NCBI GenBank assembly: GCA_025529335.1
Contig: JAMYHX010000539.1
Coordinates: forward strand, 1 to 27,523
Direction of reading: 5' to 3'
Origin: Rhizopus sp. PT2906
Lineage: Eukaryota; Mucoromycota; Mucoromycetes; Mucorales; Rhizopodaceae
Length of the DNA stretch: 27,523 bases
Shown here in pieces: positions 21,395 to 27,523 of the stretch (within the stretch, counting starts at the first letter, position 1; the number at the start of each line of letters is the position of its first letter). Position numbers and translations under genes: made by a program. The notes beneath the pieces were generated by a model. That model was not told the DNA's origin. It searched no databases and saw only the letters and a list, made by a program, of their open reading frames with translations.

Positions 21395-22164
21395 CTATGT
21401 ATAAACATTATTATTTGCTATAGAATTCCTCTCTTTTTTTTTTGCTTTTACCTTGTCAACGTATTCTTTTGCAATCTTGTTAAACTTGGTGCGATTCTTA
21501 TTGTATGTTTCAGCAATAGAAGCAACGAGGGCATCGTCTGGGTTAGGGTTTTCTAATAATGCAGCAATCGCTTGTAATACTATTGATAAATCAAGTTATA
21601 ATTAACTCACATATCAGCATATTTATATTTTACCACTGATTAGCTTGGTAGCAGGTTTCCAGACATCAGGCTTAAGGTGATCAATACAGATAGATCCATC
21701 GTCATCAATGTTTGGATGATAAATTTTCGTAATAAACTTGATCTACCAAGTAATTCAATATCTTGCATTCGTATTCATATTTTGTTACCTTGGGTGGTTT
21801 AAAAGGATATTCTGAAGAAAAGAGAATATCCAGTTTGAAATGACCACCTTGATAAGGGGTGTTTTTCTATACAGTGACATTAGTTTCTTCATTTTTGTAT
21901 TCTTCTTCTTCTTCTTCTTACAGGCCCTATTATAGTGCCTAAATAAAAGTATATAATGAGTTCCATTAGTTCAAACATGTTATATATATATATATATATT
22001 ACCAGTCCAATGAAATATGTCTCCCTCCATGGGATCAACTGAGATATCTGCTGGTGCGCTTTTAGTTATATCTGCTAATTCCTTTTTTTTATAATAAGTA
22101 TAAAGACGTGTAAACTATTTATATTTCTTTGTTTTCTTACTCTTTGAATTCTTTTGAGTGCCAT
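21395..22164 (-). CDS. Class I ubiquitin-conjugating enzyme (E2)
   Basis: Six exons give 163 residues: 22164-22141, 22081-22003, 21938-21922, 21866-21789, 21742-21634, 21579-21395. E2 enzymes carry ubiquitin as a thioester and pass it to substrates with E3 ligases. The fold is clear: MALKRIQRELADI, FHWTGTIIGPKNTPYQGG, EYPFKPPK, the HPN motif at 75-77 (IYHPNIDDDGSIC) and catalytic Cys85, the position it has in the UBE2D/Ubc4-5 group. HLKPDVWKPATKL and NPNPDDALVASIAETY differ enough from Ubc4/5 that the subgroup is uncertain. A basic tail (KVKAKKKERN) extends past the usual 147 residues. Exon 3 is only 17 nt and exon 1 is 24 nt. It is convergent with the chromodomain gene, 84 bp between stops. 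Confidence 0.9.
21980..21999. repeat. (TA)n run inside E2 intron 2
   Basis: About ten TA units next to the donor site of the second intron of the ubiquitin-conjugating enzyme. Other TA runs lie in intron 1 of the coiled-coil gene (about 11511-11528) and at about 12836-12850. Confidence 0.8.
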
Positions 22165-22569
22165 AATTTGAATGAAAAGCAAAAAGAAAAAAAAAAAAAA
22201 CGAGTCGTTTCTCTCAACGTTCACAAATTTGGTTTCCGACATTGACTTTTTTGCTGCATATGTTTACATCTTTATGAACATTATTCTTTTCTTTTAGTGT
22301 ATACGCACGTGACATCTCAAGTAGTAAGAGAGAGAAGGAAGGAGCATATATTCACCTAATCTTATTCAACATTCGTATGTGCGTATACATGTATATACTT
22401 AATAACAAGTCACGAAAAGTTGCCATAGAATGATGTAAACAAAGAAGAAGCGAATGGATAAGAAGAGGGAAATGTTAGTAATAAGCTTGTCCAATCAGCA
22501 TCGAATTTCTTTATTTGTACTTTTACCGAATTATGGGGATACAGGGTAGTACAATAAGACTAAGAATAA
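22165..22569. other. Spacer upstream of the E2 gene
   Basis: These 405 bp hold the E2 promoter and the 3' region of the Myb-like gene. An A14 run lies at about 22187-22200, and TGACAT/CACGTGAC-type words occur near 22306-22315. No gene seen. Confidence 0.45.
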
Positions 22570-23527
22570 TTAAGAGTCTCTTTTTTGCTTTAATAGTTCC
22601 AATTCGAGTTCTATTCTTTTTACTGCTAATGCTTCCTTATCAAGTTCTAATTTAGCCAACTGAATTGCATATTCCATCTTTGATCGCTCACATTCTGCTT
22701 TCACAGCTTCATAATGTGCTTGTTTTGCAGCATAGGATGCTTGTCTGGCTTGATATCGAGCAATTCTAACATTAGAGTCACAATGGCTATGGCCGGACGA
22801 CTCACTACAATCACTTGTTCTTCTCTTTCTTATCTCATTGTCTTCTATTGAACCTATCGAGAGTCGCGGAAGTGGCCTAGGTTAAGACCGAAGTTAGTGT
22901 TCCGAAAGATTGAATGGAAATGATTACATTCTATTTTACCAGGGCGATGAAGGCAGTGATATCGAATGAGATAGTTCTCGAAGACGATCTTTATCCAAAT
23001 GAGGTAGCTTGGGTTGATCTGAAGCATGATAGATCAAAGGTGGAGGAGGATGCTGTGATGTGTTATTATGAATAGGAGATGGGATGACGCTAGGTGATGT
23101 TTGGACAGAAGGTATTCTTGATTCTGATTTTCCAAATAATTGTTTACAATCGTTATGAAATTTATAAAGTTCATTAATTTTATCTAAACATGTTTAGTAA
23201 AAAATAAAGGGATCATGATATCATTTTTTTTTTACCTTGAATTAATGCTTTCTCTTGGTTTGATATTGGATCATTCAACTTTTTAGTCAATTGTTCTACT
23301 TCTCTAAAGTTTTTCTCGAGTGACATTAATTTTGATCTAACGGATATTGCCATATATTCATCCCCATCAAATAATTCTTTGGCAACTTCTCTACACGCTT
23401 GTGCTTTATTACGTGCCAGTTTACCTTCATTTTCAGGTAAATTAAACCATTCGAGTATCTTTTTGACTTCATCATCTGACCAATACTTGTAGTTCCTGGG
23501 CTTTTTAACATCTTTAAATTCTGTCAT
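22570..23527 (-). CDS. Myb/SANT-like DNA-binding protein with C-terminal coiled coil
   Basis: Three exons give 280 residues: 23527-23236, 23183-22940, 22876-22570; phases close. The N-terminus (about 10-95) looks like a Myb/SANT or trihelix domain: NYKYWSDDEVKKILEWF, ACREVAKELF, ISVRSKLMSLEKNFREV, with spaced Trp/Phe/Leu. The middle is Ser/Pro/His-rich (VQTSPSVIPSPIHNN). The last 80 residues form a long charged helix rich in Ala, Lys and Glu (KQAHYEAVKAECERSKMEYA; LELDKEALAVKRIELELEL), a likely dimerising coiled coil. Single Myb/SANT-like domain plus coiled coil is common in regulators derived from transposon accessory proteins, but no transposase or terminal repeat is seen nearby. Function and target unknown. 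A T12 run sits directly upstream of the ATG. Confidence 0.7.
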
Positions 23528-24580
23528 TTTTTTTTTTTTTACAAAAAAATAAAGAAAAAGAAAAAGAAGAAAAAGAGTTAAAAGGGTTAATTTAAAGGGT
23601 CCAATCATTTTAAATAACCGCTAAAAAATAAGGGCCAATTCTATTTTTTTTGAAATGTTGTATATTCGTCATACACGTGATTAGTATAATTTCCATCCCC
23701 TTTAAACGCCGTCTGTTACACTATTGATCGATGGCATGAGTACTTTTTGGAAGAAATGTCATGATTTTATGCTTCTTATTCTCCGCTTGGACCGTGTATC
23801 CATGGTGGGAAAACATGGTAGAGTGATGGTTGTGGGCTTGGACCAGAATTGAAGAAATTACAGGTCATGTATTCATTACGAAGATTGTAAATTCATTAAA
23901 AGAATGTAAATTGAACAAGGAAAATCGGAAAAGAAAGAATGAGAAGGAACTAGTGCAAACAAAAGAATGAAAAAAGAATGAAAAGAAAGCAAGCATCTAT
24001 ATCTTGTTTTTCTTGGTCTTTTTGATTGTTGTCTTTGAAACAAGACTTGTCTCTTTTTGTTTTTTTTTATTATCAATGGCAACAAACAATAAAGAAAAAA
24101 CGCGCGTTTTTTTCATATAGTCTACAAAGCAAGGGAGAAGAAGATCCGAATGCGTACAAATTCAAGTGTATTACGTATATAAATACATAAACGAGTTAGC
24201 TGTAAACTATGATGACATTTCATATCGTGTCTTTATCGTCAAATTGATTTTTTGTATTTTAGATTTATCTTATTTGATCATAAAAAGAAATTTCTTTTTA
24301 TTTTAAATCTTCAACTTTTTAGAATTGTTTTGTTTGGGAAATAAATTCAATGGAATCTTCAACACTATTTGTATCTCCTACAATGGTTGGACCAATGTTG
24401 CCGTTGTGATCAACCCTGTGTATCCAATAAAGATACATTACCAGAGCCTTCCCTCTTGTGTTTCTAATGCGCCCCAGTTTATGAAAAAGAGGAGGGGGAG
24501 AAGATGTTTGTTGATAGTCCACTTGACCTTTAAATGGATTTTATTATTTGTTTTCCTTTTTTTCCCTTCTTGTGCATACA
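23528..24580. other. Intergenic region between divergent genes
   Basis: About 1.05 kb of AT-rich DNA with the promoters of the Myb-like and DUF218 genes. Purine-rich blocks occur at 23549-23580 and 23910-23990. A minus-strand open frame at 24319-24522 has no in-frame upstream ATG and no known motif. No supported gene. Confidence 0.45.
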
Positions 24581-25767
24581 ATGTCATCGAATGGCAACAC
24601 CAATTCAAAAAGAAAGCCATTGTTGCCTCTTCACATTGATACCGCCTCCTTCACAACTGGACAGCCGACAACAAATACATACCTATGGAAACGACTTGTG
24701 AACAAACGGCATTTACCCATCATTCTCTTTATCATCCTTTCTCTTAGCTTATTCTTTAATCTAGTACAGCATCGTAGACAACAAACACCTGGATATTTGA
24801 TAAACACACAAGAATTCTTACCTCCTTTACCCTTATCTTCACAACAACATGCCGTTATTGTAGCAGGTCATGCCATCTACATAGGCCCACATGATCTTGA
24901 CCAACTCAATATAGATGCCAACTGGATCCTGGAACCTTTTCAAAAAGATGGTCAAGTAAAGACATTTGTGGAGCATATAAAAAGAGGCATCGATATCTTG
25001 AAGCAGGACGATAATGCTGTGCTGATCTTTTCTGGGTAAAGAAAAAGAGAATCAGAGAATAGAAATAGAGAAGAGAGGGAACGAATTGCCCCTGAATTTT
25101 ATTATTGTTTCAATATAGTGGAGAGACAAGAGCGAGCGCTGGACCTAGATCCGAGTCATTCTCTTACTGGAAGATTGCTCAGATACTGATACAGGACGAA
25201 CCAGACCATTTGAACTTACGTAATAGGATGATCACAGAAGAATTCGCCAAGGACTCACATGAAAACTTGTTGTTTTCCATCTGTCGCTTTTCTGAAATGA
25301 CAGGGGATTATCCAACAAAGGTAACCATGATCGGGTTTGAGTTCAAGAGAGACCGATTTGAAAAGATACATAGAGTAGCTATTGGATACCCTGCTAAACA
25401 GTAAGAGGAAACGAAAAGTACTCGTGCTTCAATTAATATGGTTGTTGTTAGGTTTGAATATATTGGTATTGATCCACCTGAGGGTGATTCCGAAAGTCGC
25501 AAAAAGGGTGAATACGAAAACTCGTATCATCCCTTTGAGAGTGATCTCTATGGCTGTCATGGCAGTTTGAAGCAAAAGAAAATGAATAGAAACCCATTTA
25601 GAAGGAGGCAAGTGATCCATCTTGTTTATTTAAAACTAACCACCTTTTTTTTTATAATTATCATTAGACATCCATATGCTTCATCCTGTCCTATACTTGC
25701 TCCCCTTTTCAACTATTGTCCTTCGGATAATACTCCTTACAGTGGTCATTTACCGTGGAAAGTTTAA
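24581..25767 (+). CDS. DUF218/YdcF-like type II membrane protein
   Basis: Four exons give 330 residues: 24581-25035, 25119-25400, 25452-25607, 25668-25767. A short basic N-terminus is followed by one hydrophobic segment (HLPIILFIILSLSLFFNLV, about 47-65), suggesting a type II signal anchor with the bulk in the lumen or outside. The body carries the DUF218 pattern: HAVIVAGHAIYIG at the first strand, AVLIFSGGETRASAGPRSES around the exon 1/2 junction, a conserved SHENLLFSICRFSE helix and VTMIGFEFKRDRF. Family members are poorly characterised; bacterial relatives bind nucleotide-like ligands. The third intron (25608-25667) uses a GC donor (GCAAGT), has a CTAAC branch-like site, and is 60 nt with no stop in frame, so an unspliced transcript would give 350 residues. 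Confidence 0.8.
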
Positions 25768-26507
25768 TTACCTCCTTCTTTGTGTGTCAGTTTAATTAAA
25801 AGAGAAACACGTTTATCATTATGCATATTGCCGCGGATGAACAGGGTTCAATTGAGGAGAACATTCCTTATTTTCTTTTTCTCCTTGAAATCAGTAAAGA
25901 GAGAGATAAAAGTATTCTTTATTTTAAGTTGATACAGTGCTCTTTCTCTTTTGTTCTCTGCTTGCTTGTTTCAAGTAGATAAGTCTTGATAAAATTGGAA
26001 GACAAGATTTAAGGTTTAATTGGATCCATAACCAGAGGACTGATGGATAAAAATAAGGTTTACCGGTCTATTCTTTGCCGAGGCATTAAAGAATGCATTG
26101 CTGTTTTGAACACCACATTATATTCACGGTACAATTAGCCTTTTGGAGGACTTTCATTGTCATGTTTTGAATTGTAAATAAAGATATTATACATGTTTAA
26201 TGTACTATTTACATCATGAATCCCACACTGTGCCACAATATTCAGAGTGTACTTCTCGCTTTGATCCAGTAATAGAGATATTATTTAATCGATTGGTTTT
26301 GCGCTTATTAAATGCTCGTCAACATATATAAATTCGGTTTCCCTCTGTTAGATTGTTTGCATTTTCGCTTGATTTCTTCAATCATTCGTCTTGTAGGTGC
26401 AGCTTGTTTTCTTTTCATACTTAACAAAAGAACTATTTCCGAACGCAATAGCCCGCTTCAGTTGAGAAGAGAAAAGAAGATCAGCAGGAGGTAGTGGTAC
26501 AGGCTTG
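25768..26507. other. Intergenic region, no gene seen
   Basis: AT-rich DNA with short T and A runs. A plus-strand open frame at 26312-26494 has an ATG but shows no motif, domain or codon pattern that supports a gene. The DUF218 3' region is at its start. Confidence 0.45.
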
Positions 26508-26954
26508 CTATTGACTGGTTTTGATTTTTAGCGCCAACTGTACTTGATGTGTCGTGCTTTTTGCTGTTGTCAAAGAGTCTTTTAACAGTTTCTTGTGATA
26601 TATGCCTTGAACTTTAACATTTGAGATCTATTCAATACATAATATTGTTAAAATACACACCATGTAAGAGAGTGACATACCATTTACCTTGACAGAAATA
26701 GTTGTGGATTCTTTGATAGTTTGTAGACGTGCAGAGGCAGCTAGTAGGTCATTCACTAATATACTTAAATTCGTCTAAATGACACTCTTGGTGTTCATTT
26801 GTCTTCTTGTAGCATGATTGTAACCATACAAATGATATTATTCTTCCAAGTTTGTTGTTTGGATACGTTCATGCTCTTTAGAGTCTACTTCAGTAAAGAT
26901 AAAGAGCGTGCCATCTAATTTAAGCACTTGTGAAAATAAAATTTCCCATTGATC
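26508..26954 (-). pseudogene. Decayed gene fragment of unknown family
   Basis: One minus-strand frame reads DQWEILFSQVLKLDGTLFIF from 26954 and TEVDSKEHERIQTT after it, then TAA. It continues in the same frame as YHLYGYNHATRRQMNTKSVI, TAG, then TNLSILVNDLLAASARLQTI. A normal intron follows (26628-26687, donor GTAAAT, acceptor GAATAG), and the last exon (26627-26508) gives ISNVKVQGIYHKKLLKDSL to a stop at 26508. Frame retention across two stops and a phase-correct intron point to a recently decayed gene or to a member of a repeated family. I cannot name the family. The upstream end is not defined. Confidence 0.45.
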
Positions 26955-27039
26955 TTGTGTTTATAAAGTAAAAAGGCTTTTTTATTATTATATCATCAGT
27001 TCAATATAAACATTGTTCAGCTCAAAGCGAGCAGGAATT

Positions 27040-27523
27040 CTATACTATGAGATATTTATGCTTACTAGGCAAGTGGTCCCACAGCGCAGCCCCTTCTTCA
27101 TTTGTTATGGTCTTTGGAATCTCCCTAGTACATACTTTGATGTATTGACGTCTTCCCTTTATTTCTACGCATACAAGCTCTTCCTCTGGAGTTTGTTCAG
27201 GATCTAGCCATTTGTTGGTAGTCAATGATAATATTTCCAAGTACAGATCATCCAATTCTATCAGAGTATCTCTAAAGTAGTTGGCATTGTCAGACATTCT
27301 GACTTTGTACAAATGTAATTCTTTCAAGTTTGGAAAAGATATAGTAAGCTTTTTGATAAAATCAGGATGATGCGTGGATTTTTCAATATGCAAAATTCGT
27401 ACTGATTCATAAACACAGTCATAAGTATCCTCTATGTTGTACTAGTGAAGAGTCAATTCCTGCAAGTTGCAGCCTTTTCTATAAATAAAGCGACAGTTCT
27501 TGACATGGGAAACCCTATATATC
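27040..27523 (-). pseudogene. F-box/LRR-type protein, C-terminal part, with an in-frame stop
   Basis: From the right edge the minus frame reads SHVKNCRFIYRKGCNLQELTL, then H, then a TAG stop (27444-27446), then YNIEDTYDCVYESVRILHIEK and on to a stop at 27040. The part after the TAG holds Leu-rich repeat-like segments (FPNLKELHLYKV, LDDLYLEILSLTT) like the C-terminal halves of fungal F-box proteins. Coding signal on both sides of the TAG in the same frame suggests a nonsense mutation; no ATG follows it in this frame until the LRR region, and no good intron removes it. The F-box itself would lie to the right of the window. Same strand and likely same family as the gene at the left edge. Confidence 0.5.

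Noticed and set aside
24319..24522. Minus-strand frame upstream of the DUF218 gene
   Set aside because: It reads smoothly, but begins at GTG, with a stop upstream and no ATG before the middle; no known motif.
1..27523. tRNA, rRNA, CRISPR array, intact transposon
   Set aside because: None could be recognised by reading; no terminal inverted repeats, spaced direct repeats or tRNA box patterns stood out.

Overview
This window looks like a eukaryotic, fungal nuclear contig, most likely Mucoromycota (Mucorales-type). The evidence is AT-rich intergenic DNA, very short GT..AG introns (55 that I can place, 44-83 nt apart from one of 111 nt), CTAAC-like branch sites, and gene families typical of fungi (Zn2Cys6 regulator, F-box proteins). 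Genus is inference. Intron phases were checked by hand for every multi-exon model, and each model closes to a whole number of codons.

Layout. Positions 1-803 (-): 5' part of an F-box protein running off the left edge. 1.06-2.65 kb: two divergent, frame-broken gene remnants, then repeat-rich DNA. 3.52-6.35 kb (-): an 829-aa protein with two START lipid-binding domains and a C-terminal membrane anchor. 7.60-9.55 kb (+): mitochondrial pyruvate dehydrogenase E2. 9.91-10.24 kb: weak coding remnants. 11.04-12.82 kb (+): a coiled-coil, Ser/Thr-rich orphan protein. 13.16-15.42 kb (-): a Zn2Cys6 transcription factor. 15.54-16.59 kb (-): protein L-isoaspartyl methyltransferase. 16.74-17.52 kb (+): DJ-1. 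17.83-21.31 kb (+): a 976-aa chromodomain protein with a Chp1-like layout. 21.40-22.16 kb (-): a class I ubiquitin-conjugating enzyme. 22.57-23.53 kb (-): a Myb/SANT-like protein with a C-terminal coiled coil. 24.58-25.77 kb (+): a DUF218-type membrane protein. 26.51-27.52 kb (-): a broken gene of unknown family and the C-terminal part of a second F-box/LRR-type protein interrupted by a stop.

How genes may work together. The clearest functional neighbourhood is the divergent pair at 16.6 kb. Isoaspartyl methyltransferase and DJ-1, both linked to repair or quality control of damaged proteins, share a 153-bp intergenic region with a TGACGTTA (CRE/ATF-like) element. The chromodomain gene is the most interesting single locus: chromodomain, long P/Q-rich linker and a structured C-terminal half resemble the heterochromatin/RNAi factor Chp1 in order and length. 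The rest is housekeeping genes with Mucorales-type accessory remnants at both ends. No tRNA, rRNA, CRISPR or intact transposon was recognised.
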